This document shows positions 24,889 to 35,275 of a stretch of 64,000 bases of DNA, piece by piece (positions within the stretch are counted from its first letter, which is position 1; every line of letters begins with the position of its first letter). The position numbers were made by a program, and so were the translations under genes. The stretch comes from Rhodococcus sp. W8901. Its GTDB lineage: Bacteria > Actinomycetota > Actinomycetes > Mycobacteriales > Mycobacteriaceae. The notes below the pieces were generated by a model that was not told the origin of the DNA, did not search any database, and worked only from the letters and a program-made list of their open reading frames with translations. The DNA is taken from NCBI RefSeq assembly GCF_013348805.1, contig NZ_CP054690.1:1240001-1304000 (forward strand), read 5' to 3'.

Positions 24889-25764
24889 TCAGCCGCGCCC
24901 GTTGCTCCGAACGCCCAGCAGAACGTCGTCCCAGGACGGCAGTGCGGGCTTACCGCGCTTGTCCTTGCCGTGGGTGTGCTGGGGTGCGGTCTTCGGCTCG
25001 TCGTGCTCGGCCTCGTCGACGGGCTCCGGCGTGTCGACCTGCTCCGCCGATTCCTCTTCGATGTCGTTGTCCGCCAAGATGATCGACGAGTCTTCCGCGG
25101 CCTCGTGATCGTGGTCCTGCTCCATGTCGGCCGGGCCGTAGATGCCGTCGCTGGGGACGGGAGTCAGCCCGCGGAGCGGACGCCCGAAGTCGGGGTCGAT
25201 AAGCTGGACCGCGGCGTCGTCGAGGGAGTTGATGGTGCCGCCGTGCGCGTCCGGCTGGTAGCGCCAGTGCGCGGCGTTGGTGCTCCGTCCGGCCTGCCAC
25301 TGCAGCTGGGCCACCCAGTGGCCGTCCTCGTCCTTCCACGCGTCCCACGTGGCGGCGTCCATGTCGTGGCCGCGGGCTCGGAAGGCCTGCGCGACGATCT
25401 CGGACAGGGTGTCCACGGCGGGGCCGTCCGGGCGGACCGGGTGACCGGCCTGTGCCATCTCGGCCGCGCGACTGCGTTCGAGAAGCACGGGATGTGCGTA
25501 GCGCTCCACCTTGGAGTACGGAATGCCCGCCTGCTCGGCGACTTGTTCGATGGATGCGCCGGCGCGGATACGGGCCTGGATCTCTCGCGGGCGAAGCTGA
25601 CTGTCCATTTCGATCTCAATCTGGCCGAGTCGAGCGATGTCTCCGCGAGAGGCCGCGCGGAGCTTGTCATCGGCGGGGAGCCGGAACTTTTCGCCGGTAT
25701 CTGGATCCGAACACACTACGTGCGCGCCGCCAGGTTCGAGACCGATCACTCGCAGCTCTCGCAC
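24889..25764 (-). CDS. sepH: SepH, septation/cell-division regulator (DUF3071)
   Basis: 291 residues. The N-terminal DUF3071 domain (1-170) contains the helix-turn-helix ASIEQVAEQAGIPYSKVERY and the conserved HPVLLERSRAAEMA. A long acidic linker follows, and the protein ends with the conserved PALPSWDDVLLGVR motif. SepH of Streptomyces and mycobacteria binds FtsZ and promotes Z-ring assembly. The GTG at 25764 has an excellent RBS (GAGGAGGACAGT) and gives the family start VRELRVIGLEPGG. The gene is the Rv0883c orthologue by position, next to serC. Confidence 0.92.
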   Translation of the reverse strand: MRELRVIGLEPGGAHVVCSDPDTGEKFRLPADDKLRAASRGDIARLGQIEIEMDSQLRPREIQARIRAGASIEQVAEQAGIPYSKVERYAHPVLLERSRAAEMAQAGHPVRPDGPAVDTLSEIVAQAFRARGHDMDAATWDAWKDEDGHWVAQLQWQAGRSTNAAHWRYQPDAHGGTINSLDDAAVQLIDPDFGRPLRGLTPVPSDGIYGPADMEQDHDHEAAEDSSIILADNDIEEESAEQVDTPEPVDEAEHDEPKTAPQHTHGKDKRGKPALPSWDDVLLGVRSNGRG

Positions 25765-25864
25765 ACTGTCCTCCTCATCGCGCCGACTCGCGATCACGCC
25801 GGAATCGACTGTAATTCATCTGTGACCCGTGTGCAGGAAAGACACGCGTGTGAATACGTTTCCT

Positions 25865-25928
25865 CGCGATTTGCGCACGTATCGGTGTTTCGCGGGCGTC
25901 CCCGGGACCGATACGTGCGCAAATCGCG
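25865..25928. repeat. Long perfect inverted repeat between sepH and serC
   Basis: Arm CGCGATTTGCGCACGTATCGGT at 25865-25886 is matched perfectly by its complement at 25907-25928, a 22-base stem with a 20-base GC-rich loop. It lies in the ~250-base gap between the sepH start and the serC terminator. It has no T-run and is upstream of sepH, so it is not an ordinary terminator. It could be a dispersed palindromic repeat, a cruciform or a protein-binding element. Confidence 0.8.
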
Positions 25929-25959
25929 GGGCGGCGGGGCGCGCGGACGACGAAGACGA

Positions 25960-26000
25960 AAGGGAGGGGCGGTCACGCAATTCGTGACCGCCCCTCCCTT
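25960..26000 (-). terminator. serC terminator
   Basis: Arms AAGGGAGGGGCGGTCACG (25960-25977) and CGTGACCGCCCCTCCCTT (25983-26000) form an 18-base perfect stem with a CAATT loop, beginning 16 bases after the serC stop on the minus strand. Confidence 0.85.
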
Positions 26001-26016
26001 CAGAGGTAGTGCGGGA

Positions 26017-27189
<1,173 letters not shown>

Positions 27190-28317
27190 CTAGCTGTGCG
27201 AGATCTGGTCCCAGCCCTCGACCGAGTCGGGGGTGCGGGGCTCGGGGCCGGTGTAGATCGCGGCCGGGCGGACGAGCTTGCCCAGACGCTTCTGCTCCAT
27301 GATGTGCGCGCACCAGCCGGCGGTGCGGCCACACGTGAACATCGCGGGCATCATGTGCGCCGGGACCTCGGCGAAGTCGAGGATGACCGCCGCCCAGAAC
27401 TCGACGTTGGTCTCGATCGCGCGGTCGGGGCGACGCTCGCGCAGTTCGGCCAGCGCGGCCTGCTCGAGGGCGGCAGCCGCCTCGAAGCGGGGGGCGTTGA
27501 GGCGCTTGGCTGTGGCGCGGAGCACGCGGGCGCGGGGATCCTCGGCCCGATACACCCGGTGACCGAAGCCCATGAGTTTCTCCTTGCGATCCAGGATGCC
27601 CTTGACCAGTGCGCGGGCGTCGCCGGTGCGCTCGGTCTCCTCGATCATCGGCAGCACGCGGGCCGGGGCGCCGCCGTGCAGCGGGCCGGACATCGCGCCG
27701 ATCGCGCCGGACAGCGAGGCCGCGACGTCGGCGCCGGTGGACGCGATGACGCGCGCGGTGAAGGTGGAGGCGTTCATGCCGTGCTCGGCGGCCGACACCC
27801 AGTAGGCGTCGATGGCCTCGATGTGCGCGGGGTCCGGGTCGCCCTTCCAGCGCGTCATGAAACGTGCTGTGACGGTGGGGCATTCGTCGATCAGCTTCTG
27901 CGGGACGGCGGGCTGGTAGATCCCGCGGGCCGACTGCGCGACGTAGGACAGTGCCATGACGGACGCGCGGGCAGCCTGCTCGCGGGCGGTCTCGTCGTCG
28001 ATGTCCAGCAGCGGCTGGTAGCCCCAGATCGGGGCGAGCATCGCCAGGCCGGCCTGCACGTCGACGCGGACGTCGCCGGTGTGGATGGGCAGCGGGAACG
28101 GCTCGGCCGGGGGCAGTCCGGGGCCGAATCGACCGTCGACCAGCAGGGCCCACACGTTGCCGAACGTGACACGACGACCGACCAGGTCCTCGATGTCGAC
28201 ACCGCGGTAGCGCAGCGCGCCGCCGTCCTTGTCGGGCTCGGCGATGTCAGTGGTGAAGGCGACGACGCCTTCGAGGCCGCTGACGAAATCCTCGGGTACT
28301 ACAGCGCTTGGTGCCAT
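27190..28317 (-). CDS. citA: Citrate synthase 2
   Basis: 375 residues, the short bacterial/methylcitrate-type citrate synthase. Catalytic residues are visible: AAEHGMNASTF (first His), SGPLHGGAP (second His), MGFGHRVYRAEDPRA (substrate-binding His/Arg) and ETNVEFWAAVILD in the region of the catalytic Asp, here with Glu-Phe-Trp in place of the usual VDFY. It condenses acetyl-CoA (or propionyl-CoA) with oxaloacetate. RBS GGAGAGTCCAGGAGCA. Orthologous by position to Rv0889c. A second citrate synthase, gltA2, lies 3 kb away. Divergent from pdxH. Confidence 0.94.
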   Translation of the reverse strand: MAPSAVVPEDFVSGLEGVVAFTTDIAEPDKDGGALRYRGVDIEDLVGRRVTFGNVWALLVDGRFGPGLPPAEPFPLPIHTGDVRVDVQAGLAMLAPIWGYQPLLDIDDETAREQAARASVMALSYVAQSARGIYQPAVPQKLIDECPTVTARFMTRWKGDPDPAHIEAIDAYWVSAAEHGMNASTFTARVIASTGADVAASLSGAIGAMSGPLHGGAPARVLPMIEETERTGDARALVKGILDRKEKLMGFGHRVYRAEDPRARVLRATAKRLNAPRFEAAAALEQAALAELRERRPDRAIETNVEFWAAVILDFAEVPAHMMPAMFTCGRTAGWCAHIMEQKRLGKLVRPAAIYTGPEPRTPDSVEGWDQISHS

Positions 28318-28486
28318 TGCTCCTGGACTCTCCTCATCCGAGTGCGTCCCGGTGAGGGGTGCACTGCCTTGGACCGAATCAGCCTTCGACTACTGCGGTA
28401 ACTGTCAGGTGCGGGATGCGCCGCCGGGCCTGGTACCCAAACTTTAGCCGGTGTCACCGGTCACCTGGTCAGCGCATACCCGGGGG

Positions 28487-28492
28487 TAGCGT
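28487..28492 (+). promoter_or_regulatory. Candidate -10 element for leaderless pdxH transcript
   Basis: TAGCGT fits the actinobacterial -10 form TANNNT and ends 8 bases before the GTG at 28501, so transcription would begin at or next to the start codon. No Shine-Dalgarno-like sequence precedes this GTG, consistent with a leaderless mRNA. Confidence 0.45.
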
Positions 28493-28500
28493 CTGAGGCT

Positions 28501-29202
28501 GTGTCACCAGATTCCCAACGCCGGGGTTCCCGGAAGTCCGACCTCTCCGCGATGCGGGTGAGCTACGGCGAGATCGGACCCGAACGGCCCGTCGTCGACC
28601 CCGATCTGGAACCGTCGTGGCTCGACGACGGCTGGCCCGCGCTGGCGCGGCACTGGGTGGAGGACGCCGTCCAGGCCGCACTGCCCGAACCCAACGCGAT
28701 GGTGCTCGGCACCGTCGACGCCGCCGGACACCCCTGCACGCGAACGGTGCTGTGCAAGGGACTCGACGCCGACGGGGTGCTGTTCTTCACGAACTACGAC
28801 TCCGACAAGGGCCGTCAACTCGCGGCCACCCCCTACGCGTCGGTGACGTTCACCTGGATTCCGCTGGCCCGGCAGATCACCGTCCGCGGCCCGGTGGAAA
28901 GAACCAGCGAGAACACGACCTCCGACTACTGGGCCAGCCGGCCCCGCGGCTCGCAGTTGGGGGCGTGGGCGTCGCAGCAGTCGCGGCCGATCGGCTCCCG
29001 GGCCGAACTCGAGGCGGCACTGATCGAGGCGGGCGAGCGGTTCGCCGTCGACGGGGACATCCCGGTCCCGGGACACTGGGGCGGATTCCGGATCCGACCG
29101 GAGTCGGTGGAGTTCTGGCAGGGCCGACCCAATCGCATGCACAACCGGATCCGCACCCGTCTGGTCGACGGTGTGTGGATCGTCGAACGCCTCCAGCCGT
29201 GA
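28501..29202 (+). CDS. pdxH: Pyridoxamine/pyridoxine 5'-phosphate oxidase
   Basis: 233 residues. FMN-binding split-barrel with family motifs: TRTVLCKGLDADGVLFFTNY, DSDKGRQLAATPYASVTFTW, SRPRGSQLGAWASQQS and the C-terminal EFWQGRPNRMHNRIR. It oxidises pyridoxamine or pyridoxine phosphate to PLP with O2, supplying the cofactor of SerC nearby. The GTG at 28501 adds a short non-conserved N-terminus before MRVSYGEIGPERP; the ATG at 28552 is an alternative start. It overlaps the next MFS gene (TGATG). Confidence 0.95.
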   Translation: MSPDSQRRGSRKSDLSAMRVSYGEIGPERPVVDPDLEPSWLDDGWPALARHWVEDAVQAALPEPNAMVLGTVDAAGHPCTRTVLCKGLDADGVLFFTNYDSDKGRQLAATPYASVTFTWIPLARQITVRGPVERTSENTTSDYWASRPRGSQLGAWASQQSRPIGSRAELEAALIEAGERFAVDGDIPVPGHWGGFRIRPESVEFWQGRPNRMHNRIRTRLVDGVWIVERLQP

Positions 29203-30482
29203 TGCGGGGACTGCTCGCCGACACCACACCGCTGCGCAATCCCGACTACCGCCGGCTGTGGACGAGCGGCATCGTCACGGTCATCGGCGGTCAGCTGACC
29301 GTGGTCGCGGTGCCGGTGCAGATCTACGCGATGACGCAGAACTCGGCGTACGTCGGCCTCGCCGGCTTGTTCGGGCTGGTCCCGCTGGTCATCTTCGGGC
29401 TGTGGGGCGGCGCGCTGGCCGACGTCATGGACCGCCGAAAGCTGATCATCATCACCACGCTCGGGCTCATCGGCACGTCGGTGCTGCTGTGGCTGCAGGC
29501 CGCGTCCGGGGTGAACAACGTGTGGCTGCTGCTGTGCCTGTTCTCGCTGCAACAGGTGTTCTTCGCGGTGAACTCGCCCACCCGCAGCGCGATCATCCCC
29601 CGCCTGCTGCCGCTGAAGGACCTGCCCGCCGCGAACTCGCTCAACATGACGGTGATGCAGTTCGGTGCGATCGCCGGTCCGCTGCTCGCGGGCGTGCTCA
29701 TCCCGCACCTGGGCTTCGCGACGATCTACCTGCTGGACTCGCTCGCGCTGCTCGCGACGCTGTGGGCGGTGATCAAGCTGCCCGCGCTGCCGCCGACCGG
29801 GGAGGCGCGCCGCGTCGGCCTGCGGGTGCTGGGGGAGGGCTTCACGTACCTCGCGACCCAGAAGGTGCTGCTGGCGTCGTTCGTCGTCGACATCATCGCG
29901 ATGGTGTTCGGCATGCCGCGCGCGCTGTTCCCGCAGATCGCCGAGGACACCTTCGGCGACCCGAGCGGCGGCGGGCTCGCACTCGGGCTGCTGTTCGCCG
30001 CGATGTCGGCGGGCGCGGTCCTCGGCGGCGTCTTCTCCGGGTGGCTGCCGCGGATCCGCTACCAGGGCCGTGCGGTGATCGTCTGCATCGTGCTGTGGGG
30101 GCTGGCGATGGTCGGCTTCGGCGTGGTCGTCGGGATCTCGACCCCGGGCAGCTCCGCGGTGCTGTTGTGGCTCGCGCTCGGCTTCCTCGCGTTCGGCGGT
30201 GCCGTCGACATGGTCTCGGCGGCACTGCGTTCCACGATGCTGCAGCAGGTCGCCACCGACGACATGCGCGGCCGACTGCAGGGCGTGTTCACCGTCGTCG
30301 TCGCGGGCGGGCCGCGGATCGGCGACGTGCTGCACGGCGGCGCGGCCTTCCTGTTCGGCACCGCCGTCGCGTCCGCGGGCGGAGGCGTCCTGGTGGTGAT
30401 CGGGGTGGTCGGGTCGATGCTGGCGTTCCCGGCGTTCGTCCGGTACCGCGTCAGCCGATCGGGTAGCCCCGAACATGTCTGA
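29202..30482 (+). CDS. MFS transporter, enterobactin-exporter-like (MFS_3) group
   Basis: 426 residues with twelve hydrophobic helices. LADTTPLRNPDYRRLWTSG at the N-terminus and ALADVMDRRKLIIITTLGL in the loop between helices 2 and 3 are typical of the MFS_3/EntS branch of efflux proteins. The substrate is unknown. The ATG at 29202 overlaps the pdxH stop, and its end overlaps the PfkB gene by 8 bases, so the three genes pdxH-MFS-pfkB form one operon. Confidence 0.88.
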   Translation: MRGLLADTTPLRNPDYRRLWTSGIVTVIGGQLTVVAVPVQIYAMTQNSAYVGLAGLFGLVPLVIFGLWGGALADVMDRRKLIIITTLGLIGTSVLLWLQAASGVNNVWLLLCLFSLQQVFFAVNSPTRSAIIPRLLPLKDLPAANSLNMTVMQFGAIAGPLLAGVLIPHLGFATIYLLDSLALLATLWAVIKLPALPPTGEARRVGLRVLGEGFTYLATQKVLLASFVVDIIAMVFGMPRALFPQIAEDTFGDPSGGGLALGLLFAAMSAGAVLGGVFSGWLPRIRYQGRAVIVCIVLWGLAMVGFGVVVGISTPGSSAVLLWLALGFLAFGGAVDMVSAALRSTMLQQVATDDMRGRLQGVFTVVVAGGPRIGDVLHGGAAFLFGTAVASAGGGVLVVIGVVGSMLAFPAFVRYRVSRSGSPEHV

Positions 30483-31395
30483 GTCGCGAATCGTCGTGTG
30501 CGGTGAGGCCCTCGTCGACCTGGTGCCGACGGGGGAGACCACGTTCGCGGCGCACCTCGGCGGCGGCCCGTTCAACGTCGCGATCGCACTCGGCCGCCTC
30601 GGCAGCCGCGTCGCCTTCTGCTCGAGGCTCTCCACCGACTCGTTCGGGGAACGGCTGCTCGCGGCGCTGGTCGCGGCGGGTGTCGACGTCTCGATCACGC
30701 AGCGGGGACCCGAACCCGCGACGCTCGCCGTCGCTGCCGTCGACCCCGACGGCGGTGCCGGCTACACGTTTCATGCCGACGGCACCGCCGATCGTCTCGT
30801 CGCCGATCCCGGACCGTTGCCGGCATCGGCGGCCGCGGTGTCGTTCGGCACGCTCTCGCTCGTGTTCGAACCCGGCGCGAGCGTGTACACGGATCTGTTG
30901 CGCCGCAGCCACGGCGAGGGGCGGCTCACGATCGTCGACCCCAACATTCGGCCGGACGTGTTCCCCGCCGACTACCGCCGCCGCTTCACCGAGTTGCTGC
31001 CGTCGATCGACATCGTCAAAGTCTCCGACGACGACGTCCAATGGTTGGGACGGGGTGTGGACGGCACGACGCCGGCGCAGTGGCTCGACCGCGGGGTCGC
31101 CGCGGTCGTCACCACCCACGGCGCCGACGGTCTGAGCGTGCGGACGCGTCGGTTCCGCGTAGAGGTTCCCGGTTTCCGGGTTCCCGTCGCGGACACCATC
31201 GGTGCAGGTGACACCGTTCACGGTGCGCTGCTGCATTGGCTCGACGAGCATCGCGCGCTGGATTCGGATTCGGTCGAGGGCCTCGGCGGGGGACAATGGC
31301 AGGACGCCCTGGAATTCGCGGCGCGAGCGGCCGCGGTCACCGTTTCCAGGCCTGCGGCGGACCCTCCGTGGGCATCGGAGCTCACGGGCGGCTAG
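30475..31395 (+). CDS. PfkB-family carbohydrate kinase
   Basis: 306 residues, ribokinase fold. N-terminal signature CGEALVDLVPTGETTF then LGGGPFNVAIALGRLGSRVA; C-terminal ATP/catalytic motif VADTIGAGDTVHGALLHW with the catalytic Asp of GAGD. It resembles fructokinases and 2-keto-3-deoxygluconate kinases; the exact sugar is not clear. ATG at 30475 overlaps the end of the MFS gene. Whether the MFS protein carries its substrate is speculation. Confidence 0.9.
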   Translation: MSESRIVVCGEALVDLVPTGETTFAAHLGGGPFNVAIALGRLGSRVAFCSRLSTDSFGERLLAALVAAGVDVSITQRGPEPATLAVAAVDPDGGAGYTFHADGTADRLVADPGPLPASAAAVSFGTLSLVFEPGASVYTDLLRRSHGEGRLTIVDPNIRPDVFPADYRRRFTELLPSIDIVKVSDDDVQWLGRGVDGTTPAQWLDRGVAAVVTTHGADGLSVRTRRFRVEVPGFRVPVADTIGAGDTVHGALLHWLDEHRALDSDSVEGLGGGQWQDALEFAARAAAVTVSRPAADPPWASELTGG

Positions 31396-31452
31396 TTTCT
31401 ACTTGAATGTTACGAAGTTACTCACTGGTCTGAGTTTGAGAGGGATCCTTCC

Positions 31453-32751
<1,299 letters not shown>

Positions 32752-32789
32752 CCCGTCCTGCCCGACTACGACTGATCGGACAACACACC

Positions 32790-33515
32790 ATGAGCACCAA
32801 GCCCGAGATCGATTTCCAGGAGGGCCCCGCGCCCACCGAACTCGTCATCAAGGACATTGTCGTCGGTGACGGCCCCGAGGCCACCCCCGGCGCCAAGGTC
32901 GAGGTCCACTACCTCGGCGTCGAGTTCGACTCCGGCGAGGAGTTCGACTCCTCGTGGAGCCGTGGCGAATCCATCACCTTCCCGCTCGCCGGCCTCATCG
33001 CCGGATGGCAGGAGGGCATCCCGGGCATGCGCGTGGGTGGTCGGCGTCAGCTGACGATCCCGCCGGAGCTCGCGTACGGTCCGGCCGGCGGCGGCCACCA
33101 GCTGTCGGGCAAGACACTGGTGTTCGTCATCGACCTGCTCGACGTCGTCGTCCCGCCGCCCGCTCCCGAGATCGAGCCGGCCACCGGCCCGGCCCCGGCC
33201 GAGCTGGTCATCGAGGACATCGAGGTCGGTGACGGCGCGGAGGCTCAGCCCGGCGGCGTCGTCGATGTCCACTACCACGGTGTCGAGTACGACACGAACG
33301 AGGTGTTCGACTCGTCGTTCCTGCGCGGGGAGTCCGTCGCGTTCCCGCTGAACCGGCTCATCCCGGGCTGGCAGGAAGGCATCCCCGGCATGAAGGTCGG
33401 CGGTCGCCGCAAGCTCACGGTTCCGCCGGAGCTCGCGTACGGTCCGGCCGGTGCCGGTCACCAGCTGTCGGGCAAGACGCTGGTGTTCGTCATCGACCTG
33501 CTGGGCACCCAGTAG
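32790..33515 (+). CDS. Tandem FKBP-type peptidyl-prolyl isomerase
   Basis: 241 residues made of two consecutive FKBP domains (about 15-120 and 130-241) with no signal peptide, so it is cytoplasmic. Each repeats the same blocks: VEVHYLGVEFDSGEEFDSSW / VDVHYHGVEYDTNEVFDSSF, and GWQEGIPGMRVGGRRQLTIP / GWQEGIPGMKVGGRRKLTVP, ending in HQLSGKTLVFVIDLL both times. The near-identity of the two halves suggests a recent internal duplication. Single-domain FKBPs are the rule in mycobacteria. It catalyses cis-trans proline isomerisation in folding proteins. Followed by a strong terminator. Confidence 0.93.
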   Translation: MSTKPEIDFQEGPAPTELVIKDIVVGDGPEATPGAKVEVHYLGVEFDSGEEFDSSWSRGESITFPLAGLIAGWQEGIPGMRVGGRRQLTIPPELAYGPAGGGHQLSGKTLVFVIDLLDVVVPPPAPEIEPATGPAPAELVIEDIEVGDGAEAQPGGVVDVHYHGVEYDTNEVFDSSFLRGESVAFPLNRLIPGWQEGIPGMKVGGRRKLTVPPELAYGPAGAGHQLSGKTLVFVIDLLGTQ

Positions 33516-33532
33516 TCCTGTAGAGCAACAGA

Positions 33533-33571
33533 ACTCGGGCCCCGCACCGTTCCTCGGTGCGGGGCCCGAGT
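33533..33571 (+). terminator. Terminator after the tandem FKBP gene
   Basis: Arms ACTCGGGCCCCGCACCG (33533-33549) and CGGTGCGGGGCCCGAGT (33555-33571) give a 17-base perfect stem with a TTCCT loop, 17 bases after the FKBP stop. It also lies just beyond the end of the convergent Ddn-like gene and may serve it. Confidence 0.82.
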
Positions 33572-33591
33572 CGTGTCCGGGCTCGGTCGTC

Positions 33592-33900
33592 TCAGGACCG
33601 GCGGGTCAGCCGGATGACCGGCAGTTCACGATCGGTCTTCTGTTCGTATTCGGTGAACTGCGGCGCCGCCGCCGTGATCGTCGCCCGGGCGTCGTCGCGC
33701 TCGGTGTCCTGGAGTTCGCGTGCCGTCACCGGAATCGACTCGCCGCCCACCTCGATCGTCACCCGGTCGGGGTGCGCGGCCAGGTTCATGAACCTGCCGC
33801 CGCGCCGGACCCGGCCCATCGCGAACTTGTCGACCCAGCGCACCATGCGTCCGTGCGGTGGGCGTGCTCCCCGGGTTCCACGTGGGTGGCTGAAGGTCAT
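33592..33900 (-). CDS. Short Ddn-like (deazaflavin-dependent nitroreductase family) protein with central deletion
   Basis: 102 residues. The C-terminal half fits the F420-dependent nitroreductase/Ddn family: NLAAHPDRVTIEVGGESIPV then ATITAAAPQFTEYEQKTDRE, and ends LPVIRLT. The N-terminal part RMVRWVDKFAMGRVRRGGRF also resembles full-length relatives, but the intervening 35-45 residues, including the usual TTxGRKSG F420-contact motif and the PAWYxN block, are absent. This looks like an in-frame internal deletion, so F420 binding is doubtful. The ATG at 33900 has an RBS (GAGGAGACGCAGCC), so it may still be translated. Confidence 0.65.
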   Translation of the reverse strand: MTFSHPRGTRGARPPHGRMVRWVDKFAMGRVRRGGRFMNLAAHPDRVTIEVGGESIPVTARELQDTERDDARATITAAAPQFTEYEQKTDRELPVIRLTRRS

Positions 33901-33976
33901 GGCTGCGTCTCCTCGTTCCGGGTCGGTACGGGACACGACCAGTATGAGCCGCTCGCGGGACTCTGCGGGACGAGAG

Positions 33977-34006
33977 AGGGCGCCCCGGCCGAAGCCGGAG
34001 CGCCCT
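33977..34006 (-). terminator. Terminator after the mycolyltransferase gene
   Basis: Arms AGGGCGC (33977-33983) and GCGCCCT (34000-34006), continued after one mismatch by CCGGC/GCCGG with a CGAA loop. It lies 32 bases past the stop of the secreted esterase gene on the minus strand. Confidence 0.6.
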
Positions 34007-34038
34007 TGTCGCAGCGTGGTGAAGCTACCGCCGGATGA

Positions 34039-35121
34039 CTACCGCGGGGTGCCCATGGCGTCGGCCAGCATCGGCCACGAGTTGTTCAGGTCGTCACGCC
34101 AGTAGCCCCACGAGTGGGTGCCGGCCGGCTTGAAGTCGAAGAACGCCTGCTCGCCCATGCCGTTGGCGTTGACCGCGTTGAACAGTCGGTGGGTGCACTC
34201 GTTGGTCGCAGCCTCGATGATGCCGCCGACGACGACCTGGTTGGCCAGCGTCCCGACGTTGCCGTTGATGCCCTGGCTGTCGAGGGTGTCGTGCGGGCCG
34301 GGCAGGCCGGACGCGTTGGAGACGTACAGCTTGGGGCCGCCCCTGAGCTTGCCGATGTTGATGATCGGGTCGTGTGCAATCCAGTCCGGGCTGCCGACCG
34401 GGCCCCACATGTTCTCGGTGTCGGCGTCGCCGCGGGCCGCGATCACGATCTGGATGTAGGTCTGGCCGACCGGAGTCGCGGTGTCCGCGCAGCCGCTGTA
34501 CGCGCCGACGGCCTTGTACAGCTGGGGGTCCTTGAGCGCGAGGTTGAACACCGAGGTGCCCGACGTCGAGATGCCCGCGAGCGTGTTGACACCGGTGGTG
34601 CCGAGCGCCGAGTCGATGACCGGCGGGAGTTCCTCGGTGAGGAAGGTCTCCCACTTGTTGGCGCCGTGGAGAGACGGATCCGCCTTCTGCCAGTCGGTGT
34701 AGTAGGTGAACGCACCCTGCATCGGGGTGACGACGTTGACCTGCTTGCCCGCGAAGAACGTGCCGATGTCGGCCTGCTTCTGCCACGAAGCCGAATCCTC
34801 GCCACCACCGGCGCCGTTGAGCAGGTAGAGCGTGGGGGCCGGCTTGGAGGTGTCCGCCGGACGGATCACCTCGAGCGGGATGTCCCGGCCCATCGACTCG
34901 GAGCGGACGACCAGGGACATCTTGTTGCCCGTGCCCTGCTTGGCGGAGACCAGCTTGGTGCCGCCGTTCGACTGGGCAGCCGCCTCGACCTTGGCTGCGT
35001 CGGTTCCCGGCGCTGCGGCCGTGGCCACCCCGGCCCCCAAGAACACGGGAAGTGCGGCGACCGTCGCCGTCGTGGCGCCGATCAACGCTTTGAGCCGGCG
35101 GGACTTCTTGGTTACACGCAT
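34039..35121 (-). CDS. Secreted mycolyltransferase-type esterase (antigen 85 family)
   Basis: 360 residues. A Sec signal peptide (KKSRRLKALIGATTATVAAL, cleavage near ATAAAP) is followed by an alpha/beta-hydrolase esterase D domain (PF00756). Features shared with corynebacterial and mycobacterial mycolyltransferases are LYLLNGAGGGEDSASW, a nucleophile block GISTSGTSVFNLAL and the terminal histidine motif GTHSWGYWRDDLNNSWPML. These enzymes move mycolic acids between trehalose monomycolate and arabinogalactan or another trehalose in the outer membrane. The nucleophile motif reads GIST rather than the Ag85 GLSM. ATG at 35121 chosen for the signal peptide. Monocistronic, with a terminator downstream. 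Confidence 0.9.
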   Translation of the reverse strand: MRVTKKSRRLKALIGATTATVAALPVFLGAGVATAAAPGTDAAKVEAAAQSNGGTKLVSAKQGTGNKMSLVVRSESMGRDIPLEVIRPADTSKPAPTLYLLNGAGGGEDSASWQKQADIGTFFAGKQVNVVTPMQGAFTYYTDWQKADPSLHGANKWETFLTEELPPVIDSALGTTGVNTLAGISTSGTSVFNLALKDPQLYKAVGAYSGCADTATPVGQTYIQIVIAARGDADTENMWGPVGSPDWIAHDPIINIGKLRGGPKLYVSNASGLPGPHDTLDSQGINGNVGTLANQVVVGGIIEAATNECTHRLFNAVNANGMGEQAFFDFKPAGTHSWGYWRDDLNNSWPMLADAMGTPR

Positions 35122-35275
35122 ACTTACTCGCCTTCGGTGGTCGGCCGGGGAGCGCGGCTGTGCTCCCACGGTGCTGGACGTGTGTATATCACTTTCGCTA
35201 TCGGGTCTACGTCACGATTTGCTACGGGTTGCCCGAAAGTTCTCGACACGTTCCAGAATTATCGAACACAAACCA

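Noticed and set aside
29199-30482. Overlaps among pdxH, MFS and PfkB genes as possible frameshifts
   Set aside because: Each protein is complete at both ends; the short overlaps are normal translational coupling.
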